Positions 6,686 to 14,248 of a stretch of 42,624 nt of DNA are shown here, in pieces. The notes under the pieces are model-generated. The model searched no databases. It was not told the DNA's origin and saw only the letters and a program-made list of their open reading frames with translations. The number at the start of each line of letters is the position of its first letter. Within the stretch, counting starts at the first letter, position 1. Position numbers and translations under genes: made by a program. The stretch covers positions 1-42,624 of the forward strand of contig JARGOZ010000008.1 in the NCBI GenBank assembly GCA_029213025.1. The letters are read 5' to 3'. This stretch comes from Verrucomicrobiales bacterium (GTDB taxonomy: Bacteria > Verrucomicrobiota > Verrucomicrobiia > Verrucomicrobiales > DEV007).

Positions 6686-8591
6686 TCTCTTCATGAGTAG
6701 GGTCCTCTGATGCCAGTGTTTTCGGTGCCGCTGCATTTTCGATCAAAAAGATTGAACCCTTAAGTTGCTCAATCCGCTGCGGATCCGGACGAGTTTCAAT
6801 GAGTTCGTTCATTTGTTTCCGGGATTCGCTGATTTGTCCCTGGATTTCCCCACCAAAACCAGAAAGGATTTCCTCGTCCTGTGATTGAAGCCGTTTCGCA
6901 TTTTCCTTCATTTCAATAAAAACGGAATTGATTAAGCTTTTCACGTCCATCGAAAGCTGGTTCTTGTTTTGAGAAACTTTGAATCTCCAGGCGGAAAAGG
7001 CTTTGTAACCTGCATAGGTGAACAAGAGAGGAGCCCCAATGGCCGCTACGGGCGCAAGGGTTGTAGCGACGACCCCTGAAGTAACTCCCGTAGCAAGCGC
7101 CCCCGGCGCAGCGCCTACAGCCACCAGCCATGTCAGAGGGTTCCAGGTGATCGCAGCAACCGGGGCCGCTGCAACAATTGCGGAGCCGACAACCCCGGGA
7201 AGGGCCGAAACAACGATCGCCCCTATTGCGGATGGCGCGCCAGCTGCTGCAATATCCAAAGCGGACCCAATCGATTTCCTATGGGTCACGATGGCGTCTG
7301 CATCCTGTGGAGCAATTCCCCAAATTCCTCCGTAATCAACTTCCAAACTCCGGACGGTTTCATCGAGTCGTGTTGTCAACCTTTCTGCTTCCGTCTCCAC
7401 TAATTCCTCAACCCGCTTGAGTACGTCGGTGTGAATCGTCTTTCCAAGTGCGTCGAGACGTCGGCCCGGCGTGTTTTCGACAAGGTGCTGATACTCGGAA
7501 ATCATCTGTTTTTCGATCGGGCGGAGGCCGTCTTCGAAATCAAAAAAGGCGGACCGCCAACTTTCCCGGAAACGCCTCTCGAATTCGGGCCGTTTTTGCT
7601 CGAGGTTCGCGCAAATCGTTGTTATTTCCTCCAATTCAGCACGAATTTGGTCCTCGCTCATCTGAGATAACTCAAGTTCCGATGTTAACTCGACTTTTGC
7701 TTTGTCAAGAACCCTGACGGCCTCTTCAGTTAAAGAATCAGCAATAATCTTGATCCGGTCTTTATTAATCAACTCAGATATCGCGTGGACGAGTCGTTCT
7801 GTTCCTACGTCGCCTTTTCCCTGAAAATAAGCTTTCGCTGAGATCGTAAATATTTCAACATCTCCAAAGCCTACACTTTGTAATCCTTGCAGATTGTGAT
7901 TAATCGCGTCGTTCAATTCATCCGGATCGACCCGATCCGCCTTGTTGATCACAAACAGAACCTTTCTTGCGTCTCGTTTTCTCACATGCTTGAGTAATTC
8001 AAGTTCCGGCGGGGTTAGCGGCTCATCTGCTTCAACCAGGAAAACCACGGCATCGAGTCGAGGGAGGTAATCCAATAAGACGGTGTCATGAACAGAGGTC
8101 AGGGCATTGTCGGCTCCGGGCGTATCGACCAGAATCGTGTTCCCGCCAAGTCCGGGGAATCTACCCACAACCTCGATGGTTTTTGCATTCTTTTGATTCC
8201 CGGGGTTAAATTCTTCACACGCATAATGCTTAATGTCTGCGGTATTGATTTCTTTCGGGCTACCGTCGGAGGTATCGAAAAAGACCCGAACCCGTTCCCG
8301 TTCTCCTCCCGCAAAGCAGGATACGACATTTGTGGCGGGAAATTTGCCAATGGGTGCCAAAACGTCGTCTCGACGACCCAACAAAGCGTTCACCAATGTC
8401 GATTTCCCTCTTTTTGCCAAGCCCACCACACCAATGGCAAATCGCATCTCCTTTGCTGAAGTGATAGCCGTTAGAAGATGTTCTGCTTCGTCATTTAACC
8501 GAGCTTCATCCAAGGTGGCCTTTATACGAACAGCGAAATCGATCGCTTCGGTTAGTATTTTTTCATCAACTATCGGATTTTGAACATACAT
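6669..8591 (-). CDS. Dynamin-like GTPase (long), first gene of cassette
   Basis: This is a 640-residue dynamin-superfamily GTPase. G1 is GLAKRGKST (57-65), G3 is DTPGAD (156-161) and G4 is NKAD (216-219), with FPATNVV as a candidate switch. A long helical stalk (about 275-430) follows. It is interrupted by a strongly hydrophobic Ala/Val/Gly segment (about 440-545), which would serve as membrane insertion or paddle region. A second helical part (545-625) closes the stalk. This is the layout of bacterial dynamin-like proteins that bind and reshape membranes; some protect against phage or help membrane repair. It leads the cassette, is followed at 21 nt by the short dynamin-like gene, and probably supplies the membrane-deforming activity. 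The exact role is inferred. Confidence 0.85.
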   Translation of the reverse strand: MYVQNPIVDEKILTEAIDFAVRIKATLDEARLNDEAEHLLTAITSAKEMRFAIGVVGLAKRGKSTLVNALLGRRDDVLAPIGKFPATNVVSCFAGGERERVRVFFDTSDGSPKEINTADIKHYACEEFNPGNQKNAKTIEVVGRFPGLGGNTILVDTPGADNALTSVHDTVLLDYLPRLDAVVFLVEADEPLTPPELELLKHVRKRDARKVLFVINKADRVDPDELNDAINHNLQGLQSVGFGDVEIFTISAKAYFQGKGDVGTERLVHAISELINKDRIKIIADSLTEEAVRVLDKAKVELTSELELSQMSEDQIRAELEEITTICANLEQKRPEFERRFRESWRSAFFDFEDGLRPIEKQMISEYQHLVENTPGRRLDALGKTIHTDVLKRVEELVETEAERLTTRLDETVRSLEVDYGGIWGIAPQDADAIVTHRKSIGSALDIAAAGAPSAIGAIVVSALPGVVGSAIVAAAPVAAITWNPLTWLVAVGAAPGALATGVTSGVVATTLAPVAAIGAPLLFTYAGYKAFSAWRFKVSQNKNQLSMDVKSLINSVFIEMKENAKRLQSQDEEILSGFGGEIQGQISESRKQMNELIETRPDPQRIEQLKGSIFLIENAAAPKTLASEDPTHEERPIFS

Positions 8592-8836
8592 AGCTAAATA
8601 AAAGATTGGAATTGTTTAATCACTACTCATTAATCGCATGGAGTTATTGTGAGGCGGGGACAAAGCCTGTAATCTGACAATCTGTGAGAAATAAATCAAT
8701 CGAAAATACTAAATAACACCCTGTGAAACAGCAAACCACGAGGTTCGTGACTGCGGGGACGGCATACAAAAATACAAAAGGACTTTGTCAGGAGGTTAGT
8801 CGAACCGATTTCTTCGCAAAGCAACCGCCAAGATAA

Positions 8837-8874
8837 CGAAGCCTTCCGTAAACCTGTCTCAGTGGAAGGCTTCG
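8837..8874. repeat. Inverted repeat, possible hairpin
   Basis: An 11-bp perfect inverted repeat, CGAAGCCTTCC and GGAAGGCTTCG, has 16 nt between its arms. There is no run of T after either arm, so it is not an obvious intrinsic terminator. It may be the end structure of the lost gene whose tail is at 8922-9014. Confidence 0.6.
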
Positions 8875-8921
8875 GAGACTGTAAGTGATTCTTTTCGCCC
8901 TGTCGGTCAGTGAGTTGCCCC

Positions 8922-9014
8922 TTAATCCACGATGAATACGGGAAACTCATCCGGTGCCAGGGGTTCCGACGCATCGAGAACCAGCGTGTTTCCGTCATCG
9001 AGGGCCAGTTCCGG
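8922..9014 (-). pseudogene. C-terminal tail of a lost gene
   Basis: One minus frame reads LALDDGNTLVLDASEPL followed by PDEFPVFIVD and a stop. It looks like a genuine protein C-terminus and does not look like random translation. Two codons upstream the frame meets a stop, and no continuation is seen, so only a fragment survives. The parent family is not identified. Confidence 0.4.
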
Positions 9015-9219
9015 AGCCTATCGTTAGGGGACGCTCGATTACCACCATTCTTCGGGAGGAGGCGGATTTCCTCGCCCAAGGGCATCGGGCAGAAGTGTTG
9101 AGAGTGATATGATACGGATAACCTGAATATAAGCGGAAATGTAGAGGGTGCCAAATAACCTTCAATTTATGACCTAGCCCACTTTCTACCCAGCTTCCAG
9201 CGGCTCCCGCGGTCCAGGT

Positions 9220-9262
9220 TCAATACATAGGTAACACATCCAGGTCAAAACATAGGTAACAG
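9220..9262. repeat. IS left end, two 18-bp transposase-site repeats
   Basis: The outer copy at 9220-9237 ends in CATAGGTAACAC. The inner copy at 9245-9262 (TCAAAACATAGGTAACAG) is in the same orientation, start to start 25 bp apart. The matching pair at the right end has the same spacing, which argues that both copies are functional binding sites. Confidence 0.8.
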
Positions 9263-9300
9263 ATCGTGGCGAGATTGATTAAGAGTTCTTAATCGTTTTG

Positions 9301-10485
9301 ATGCCATGGAAAGAGACCAATAAAATGGACCAAAGAATTGAATTCGCTATGAAGGCCCTATCATGCAGCAACTTTAGAGAGTTGTGCAAAGAGTATGGGA
9401 TTAGCACCAAAACCGGCTACAAGTGGCGAGAGCGTTTTGTAGAAAGTGGAGTGGCTGGGATGACCGAGCAAAGCCGCCGGCCGCGTAGTCATGCCAGGGA
9501 ATTACCTGAGGATGTCGTGTGTGAGATTGTTCGGCTTAAACAAGCCCACCCGCACTGGGGACCGCGTAAAATCAGGGCGCTTTACCAACGTAAACATCCC
9601 GGAGAGATCCCCTCAGAAAGCAGTTTCAAACGGGTGTTGGAACGAGCGGGATTAACCCAAACCCGGAAAAGGCGCAGGGCCAAAGACGGCGGGCGCTTAG
9701 CCAGCGGACGGAAGGCCGAGACACCCAATGATGTTTGGACAGTGGACTTCAAGGGGTGGTGGTTAAGCGCCACTGGCGATCGAGTCGAACCCCTGACGGT
9801 GCGTGATGAATACAGCCGAATGCTTCTGGAAATGCGAGCCGTAGATAGCTGCAGCATCAAAACGATTCAGCCTTGTTTTGAAAGGTTGTTTCAAAGGCAC
9901 GGCTTGCCCGGCGCGATCCGAAGTGACAATGGCCCACCGTTTGCGAGCACCTATGGATTACTGGGATTGACTCGGCTTTCGGCCTGGTGGCTGGCGTTGG
10001 GAATCGACCTGGAACGAGGCAGACCCGGCTGTCCACAGGACAATGGAGGGCATGAACGGATGCACCTCGATGTGAGGCGCGAATTGCAGGCGGGCAAAAT
10101 CGGCCGAGATCAGGAAGCTTTTGATCTGTGGCGCCACGAATACAACAACGAACGCCCTCATGAGGCACTGGAGATGGCAACACCAGCAGAGTTCTACGAA
10201 CCATCGAAACGACAGTATGAAGGGACACCGGATGATCTTGATTACAAGGGCCTGGAGACCCGCAGAGTGAATATTCAATCTGGCCATATCCGCCACGAGG
10301 GAATGTTGATTCGAATCTCATGTGCCCTGGCAGGCTGGAGTGTAGGACTAATCCCACTCAACGATGGAAGAATTGAAGTGTGGTTTGCCAGCTTGCTGAT
10401 AGGCCATATTGAACCTGAAACCGAAAGTTTTACTGTCATCCCACCGGATGGCGTAAAAAGAGTATTACCAAACCAAAAAGTGTAA
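9301..10485 (+). CDS. IS481-family transposase (DDE integrase)
   Basis: This 394-residue transposase cuts and joins the element ends. An N-terminal helix-turn-helix (residues about 10-55, NFRELCKEYGISTKTGYKWRE) is followed by a linker helix region with HWGPRKIR. The catalytic rve core carries the DDE triad: Asp in WTVDFKG, Asp in RSDNGPPF and Glu in NGGHERMH. A C-terminal beta-rich part (about 300-394) ends the protein. The ATG at 9301 gives the common MPWKE start; the TTG one codon upstream is less likely. The frame has no interruption and both ends are present, so the element may be active. Confidence 0.93.
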   Translation: MPWKETNKMDQRIEFAMKALSCSNFRELCKEYGISTKTGYKWRERFVESGVAGMTEQSRRPRSHARELPEDVVCEIVRLKQAHPHWGPRKIRALYQRKHPGEIPSESSFKRVLERAGLTQTRKRRRAKDGGRLASGRKAETPNDVWTVDFKGWWLSATGDRVEPLTVRDEYSRMLLEMRAVDSCSIKTIQPCFERLFQRHGLPGAIRSDNGPPFASTYGLLGLTRLSAWWLALGIDLERGRPGCPQDNGGHERMHLDVRRELQAGKIGRDQEAFDLWRHEYNNERPHEALEMATPAEFYEPSKRQYEGTPDDLDYKGLETRRVNIQSGHIRHEGMLIRISCALAGWSVGLIPLNDGRIEVWFASLLIGHIEPETESFTVIPPDGVKRVLPNQKV

Positions 10486-10501
10486 CCCTAAACCAAAATA
10501 A

Positions 10502-10544
10502 GTGTTACCTATGTTCTGAACCAAAAGTGTTACCGATGTATTGA
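10502..10544. repeat. IS right end, two 18-bp transposase-site repeats
   Basis: The inner copy is at 10502-10519 and the outer copy at 10527-10544, both complementary to the left-end copies. Their spacing start to start is 25 bp, as at the left end. Confidence 0.8.
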
Positions 10545-10832
10545 CTGCGCCCCGCCTGCAACCGTGTCAAAAACGCGTTCCGGAAATCAAAGTGCCAAAA
10601 ATTTCCAGGGAGATGAGTTTGTGGCACAGATATACAGCGAGCAACTTTGTTCAGAAAAGGGTTCCGACCGTTCAGAGTCGCGGTGGAGTGTGACCTGGTC
10701 TGTGCACCTAAACCGGCGATCCCCGGGTGAACCCAACCGACTGATAGCAAAGTTTCAATAGCGGTACAACCATGAGTCGTGTACCCCTCCGCAAACCGAC
10801 TTGTGTCATGCGTTGATCCCATGGTATTCTGC
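10545..10832. other. Gap between IS element and VOC gene
   Basis: No gene is supported. Open frames on both strands are not recognisable as proteins. The sequence may be the remainder of the region interrupted by the insertion sequence, and holds the upstream region of the VOC gene. Confidence 0.4.
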
Positions 10833-11282
10833 ATGATGAAAGAGATCAGCAATCCACCGCCGGGACAAAATAATGTATCACCCTATCTCGTCGTAAAAAA
10901 CGCTTCGGGGCTGCTCGATTTTATCAAAGAGGTCTTCAACGGCGAGGAAGGCGTCGTCATGCGCGGCCCGGACAATATCGTCATGCACGGCGAAGCCCGT
11001 ATCGGCGAAAGCGTCATCATGCTGGCCGATGCCTGTGAAAGAGTGACTGTCCAACCGGCCCGCCTCCACGTCTACGTCGCCGATGTCGACGCTACCTACC
11101 AACGCGCACTCGCTGCCGGAGCCACTTCCGAAAATGAACCGGCTGATCAATTCTACGGCGACCGCTCCGCCGGAGTTCACGATCCGTTTGGCATCACCTG
11201 GTTCATGGCAACCCACGTCGAAGATGTGCCACCCGAAGAGCTGGAGAAAAGACACAATGAGATGACCAAAGGTTCGGAGTAA
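10833..11282 (+). CDS. VOC-family protein, PhnB/glyoxalase-like
   Basis: This 149-residue protein has the vicinal oxygen chelate fold. It starts SPYLVVKNASGLLDFIKEVFN, has the central EARIGESVIMLAD, and the ending GDRSAGVHDPFGITWFMATH typical of the PhnB-like subgroup. It contains two beta-alpha-beta-beta-beta modules. Such proteins act as glyoxalase-like or antibiotic-sequestering enzymes, or have unknown substrates; nothing here fixes the substrate. Two ATG codons (10833 and 10836) are possible starts. An upstream in-frame extension to 10779 lacks family similarity. The gene is convergent with the following minus-strand operon, with 4 nt between the stops. Confidence 0.85.
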   Translation: MMKEISNPPPGQNNVSPYLVVKNASGLLDFIKEVFNGEEGVVMRGPDNIVMHGEARIGESVIMLADACERVTVQPARLHVYVADVDATYQRALAAGATSENEPADQFYGDRSAGVHDPFGITWFMATHVEDVPPEELEKRHNEMTKGSE

Positions 11283-11286
11283 AACG

Positions 11287-12774
11287 TTATTCTGCGAGCA
11301 GGGTGAACAGATCTGCGTTCTTGAGAAAGATTTCGAGACGAACGGCTTTCCCCGCGAAATCCTGCATCGTCCGCGTGCCGTTTTTCCACGACACTTTCTG
11401 CCGGGTGGATGGCAAATCCATCAACGGATCGCAGTCCTCATGGTTGTATCCTTCGTGAACATTCCGAATCGCATCGCTCACCCGAACCGAAACGGCGCTT
11501 TCGGTATCCCCTCCTCCAGGACCGACATTAATATATAAATCCCCGCCCGGCCACTGCAACATCCGGGTCACAACAATACCTCCGCCGTTTGCAGGGCCAT
11601 GCAGCCCGATAAGACGCTCTCTTTTGCATGTCGCCAGACCAACCGCCGCTTTGCGATCTTTTGATTCATGAGGGCCGTCGTGCCCGGCGTAGTAGAAACG
11701 CCATTCGTCATCGACCTCCACCCAGTGCGGCCCGCCGAAAGTCATCCCGTCGTCCCAGGCACCGTCTTCGCCCAGCGGAATCAACGGAGTCCGAAAAGGC
11801 GAGCGCTTCCAGTGAACGCCATCGCGACTTGTTACCAATTCGGTATGGATCGGGTCATTAAGCCTGAATACCCAGAGAAATCCCCAGTAAATTCCGGCGT
11901 GGTGATGCATCGGCATGCCGTAGAAAAAGTTATTGTCGTTATCGGCGTCGATTTCATCAGGAATCAGCACGGGCTGAGGCTGGCCGGGCCACTCCTGCCA
12001 TAGTTTACGACTCTGCAGAATCGAGACCCGGCGGGACGCACCGGTATCAACGACTTCGCCTTGAAATCGCAGGTAACGATCTTTGGCCCGACAGGTCATC
12101 AAATAGCGATCCCTGCCTTTGTCATACACTATAGAATTCAAGGTATCGGAATGAAGATGTTTGATCATCATTTCACTGTCGCGATGCCAGTGAATCCCGT
12201 CATTAGAACCAACCAGTCGAATCCCGTCGTTACCTTTGCCCGCGCCCCCGGTACGGTAGGTCATGATATAGGTAAATCCGCGCCGGACTTTTTCCGGAAT
12301 GGTTAGCAGGATCTGATGCCCGCTGGCTCTGGCATCGTTCGGCCCCATGTGAACAATGTTATTCCCACGCGAACCCAGCCATTCATATAGATCAAGTTCA
12401 GGCGCGATCCATGAAATACCATCATCGGATTCCGCATAGGCAATCGCATAGTTGGTCCCTTTTCGGGGCGGCGCCAGTCTTTCATGAACCTGAGTCCAGA
12501 GTTGATAGCGGCCTGTCTCCGGATGCCGGGCTACATTTACATATCCGGATGCACCGGAATAAACTGGATTGAAAGGATGCTTCACCGGCGGATGTACCCG
12601 GTGAACCACAGCGTGTGATTTCTTCTTCAATGCCACCCGGTCATCGACCAGCCAGTCATCGATAAAAAACTGAGGAACTCCGGATTCAATCAGCACAGGC
12701 TCTACCGGTATCTCAGCCCGGAGCCCGGCGATTGACAGGAAAAGGCAAAACACCAGAAGCTTCCCACTCATCAA
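11287..12774 (-). CDS. Secreted beta-propeller glycoside hydrolase-like protein
   Basis: This 495-residue protein has a signal peptide (1-20, LLVFCLFLSIAGLRAE). The mature part starts PQFFIDDWLVDD and carries repeated blade motifs such as SDDGISW, GSNDGIHWHR and SRDGVHWKRSPF. This pattern is typical of GH32/GH43-like five-bladed propeller proteins abundant in planctomycetes and verrucomicrobia. It probably acts on a polysaccharide outside the cytoplasm; the substrate is not visible. It is the last gene of a minus-strand group with the DUF1552 gene (33 nt gap) and the large cytochrome gene. Confidence 0.75.
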   Translation of the reverse strand: MMSGKLLVFCLFLSIAGLRAEIPVEPVLIESGVPQFFIDDWLVDDRVALKKKSHAVVHRVHPPVKHPFNPVYSGASGYVNVARHPETGRYQLWTQVHERLAPPRKGTNYAIAYAESDDGISWIAPELDLYEWLGSRGNNIVHMGPNDARASGHQILLTIPEKVRRGFTYIMTYRTGGAGKGNDGIRLVGSNDGIHWHRDSEMMIKHLHSDTLNSIVYDKGRDRYLMTCRAKDRYLRFQGEVVDTGASRRVSILQSRKLWQEWPGQPQPVLIPDEIDADNDNNFFYGMPMHHHAGIYWGFLWVFRLNDPIHTELVTSRDGVHWKRSPFRTPLIPLGEDGAWDDGMTFGGPHWVEVDDEWRFYYAGHDGPHESKDRKAAVGLATCKRERLIGLHGPANGGGIVVTRMLQWPGGDLYINVGPGGGDTESAVSVRVSDAIRNVHEGYNHEDCDPLMDLPSTRQKVSWKNGTRTMQDFAGKAVRLEIFLKNADLFTLLAE

Positions 12775-12806
12775 ACAGTAACGATTTTCATTGTGGGATT
12801 ATAAAA

Positions 12807-14144
12807 CTACATAGGTTCCAGACCTGTCAGCGTGCCATTGCTACTACCAAAACGGTCGGTTTCGATCCCGGCATGTTGCAGCATGGAAAGGAACAGATTA
12901 CACATCGGCATTTGGTTAATTCCTATCTCCGGCCGATGCACAGTGGATTGCGAGGTTTTCGCATTGGCAATCTGGTCACCGGTAGCCAGCTCATTCAGCC
13001 AGACAGGATTGAATCCTATATGGCTGCCATGCCGGAATCCACCGCCCGCCAGAATCGCAGGAGCATCCCAGCACTTGTGCGAATTGCCGTCGCGCATATT
13101 GCTGGTGAGCAAAACCATCGTATTATCGAGCAGACGGTCACCGCTACTTTCCCGGCTGGTTTTCAATTGATCCAACAAGGTGGAAAAATGCGTCAGCAGA
13201 TCCGTCTCGACGCGATGCAATTCTTTGAGCTTCTCCGGCTCCTGGCCGTGGTGAGTCAAAGAGTGATGATCCCCGAAGGTGCGCAGACAAATCGAACGGG
13301 TCGAATCCGTAACCAGAGCCAACCGGATCATATCCAGCATGATTTTCAGCTTCTCACCCTGCTGACCCGGGCCGCCTATATCTTTAGGAGATTTCATCCC
13401 GCCGGGAACGGCCGGTTTGGGACGCCCCACCCACTCGCGTGACAGCTGCAGTTGTTTCTCTACATCGCGAACCGAATCGTAGTATTCCTCGAGTCGCTCC
13501 TGATCGTGAGAACTGACCTTTTTGCTGAGTTGCTTCGCCCGCTCACCGACGAAGTCAAGCAGGCTTCGCCCTTCCCGAATCCGGTGCAGTTCCTGCTCCT
13601 TTTCTTTTGCACTGCCGCCGAGAAACAGATTGGCGAACACTTTCTCCGGACTGTCCTCCGGCGGCACCGGCACCCCGTTGGATGTGATCGAAATACCGGG
13701 CACCGGTGAGTGGCCTCCGGTGCTGAGGACGAAACTTCCATACCTGGTTTGACCGCGGAAACGGGAAGCGAATTCCTGATCAATCGAAATCGTGTTTTTC
13801 AGATTAAAGGACGCGTCGGGATACGCTGCGCCGGTCAACATCACGACTTCGGACTGGTGGGCACCGCCGGTATCAGGGTGACTGGTTCCGGTGATCAAAG
13901 TATAGTCATCGCGATGGGTGGCCAGGTGCTTTAAGTAAGGCGTTTCTTCATAGTCACGCCCCGTGGTTACCGGCACAAAAGACGGCGGGTCAAAACCAAA
14001 CGGAGTTCCGATCACAAGCAGGCGCTTCGGAGGCCGGGTAGTTGAAGAGGCCGCCACGGCCCGGTTCATCGATTCCAGAAAAGGCAGCCCCAGACTGACT
14101 CCGGAAGCCCGCAAAAAGGTTCGGCGATGGATTGGATTATGCAT
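12807..14144 (-). CDS. DUF1552 exported protein
   Basis: This is a 445-residue DUF1552 protein. The N-terminus has a twin-arginine-like signal (RRTFLRASGVSLGLPFLES) followed by the family block RLLVIGTPFGFDPPSFVP. Other typical segments are TGAAYPDASFNLKNTISIDQ, RTFGDHHSLTHHG and SNMRDGNSH. The family is nearly always next to a DUF1592/DUF1588 cytochrome, as here. The pair is a hallmark of planctomycetes and verrucomicrobia and is thought to take part in periplasmic polymer breakdown or redox work, but no reaction is proven. The upstream intergenic region (14145-14248) carries three phased GTACAGGGTAC repeats. Confidence 0.9.
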   Translation of the reverse strand: MHNPIHRRTFLRASGVSLGLPFLESMNRAVAASSTTRPPKRLLVIGTPFGFDPPSFVPVTTGRDYEETPYLKHLATHRDDYTLITGTSHPDTGGAHQSEVVMLTGAAYPDASFNLKNTISIDQEFASRFRGQTRYGSFVLSTGGHSPVPGISITSNGVPVPPEDSPEKVFANLFLGGSAKEKEQELHRIREGRSLLDFVGERAKQLSKKVSSHDQERLEEYYDSVRDVEKQLQLSREWVGRPKPAVPGGMKSPKDIGGPGQQGEKLKIMLDMIRLALVTDSTRSICLRTFGDHHSLTHHGQEPEKLKELHRVETDLLTHFSTLLDQLKTSRESSGDRLLDNTMVLLTSNMRDGNSHKCWDAPAILAGGGFRHGSHIGFNPVWLNELATGDQIANAKTSQSTVHRPEIGINQMPMCNLFLSMLQHAGIETDRFGSSNGTLTGLEPM

Positions 14145-14164
14145 AGTTCATGTGAGTACTGATT

Positions 14165-14219
14165 GTACAGGGTACAATGACAAACCGTACCCTGTACGGT
14201 CCGGGACTGTACCCTGTAC
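14165..14219. repeat. Three phased 11-bp palindromic repeats, 22-bp spacing
   Basis: GTACAGGGTAC lies at 14165-14175, and its reverse complement GTACCCTGTAC lies at 14187-14197 and 14209-14219. The starts are exactly 22 bp apart, two helical turns. The minus-strand reading AGGGTACAGTCCCGGA matches AGGGTACAGTCCTGGA in the repeat array at 38555-38640. The copies lie between the large cytochrome gene and the DUF1552 gene, so they could be operator sites or a dispersed repeat. Confidence 0.85.
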
Positions 14220-14248
14220 AATTTCGTTTTTATTCATATCGTACAGGT

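Larger units (their letters stand above)
8592..9219. other. Gap upstream of GTPase cassette with gene debris
   Basis: No intact gene. It must hold the promoter of the minus-strand GTPase cassette next to 8591, but no clear -35/-10 pair stands out. It also holds a protein tail relic (8922-9014) and a perfect inverted repeat (8837-8874). The 152-residue minus frame at 8696-9154 has the composition of a chance frame (many Arg, Ser, His) and overlaps the relic in another frame. Confidence 0.5.
9220..10544 (+). mobile_element. IS481-family insertion sequence, complete
   Basis: A single transposase gene (9301-10485) is enclosed by imperfect terminal inverted repeats of 18 bp: TCAATACATAGGTAACAC at 9220-9237 and its complement with one mismatch at 10527-10544. 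A second pair of related repeats lies just inside each end (9245-9262 and 10502-10519), giving two likely transposase binding sites per end. No clear target duplication flanks these limits. The element sits between gene debris and the VOC gene and appears intact. Confidence 0.85.

Noticed and set aside
8696..9154. 152-residue minus-strand open frame upstream of the GTPase cassette
   Set aside because: It has the composition of a chance frame and overlaps, in another frame, a more protein-like tail ending PDEFPVFIVD.
10505..10852. 115-residue minus-strand frame between the IS and the VOC gene
   Set aside because: It runs into the IS end, has no recognisable motif and no ribosome site; it reads like chance translation.
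14165..14219. Regularly spaced repeats taken as a CRISPR array
   Set aside because: The period is only 22 bp with an 11-bp core, copies occur in both orientations, and there is no room for spacers or cas genes.
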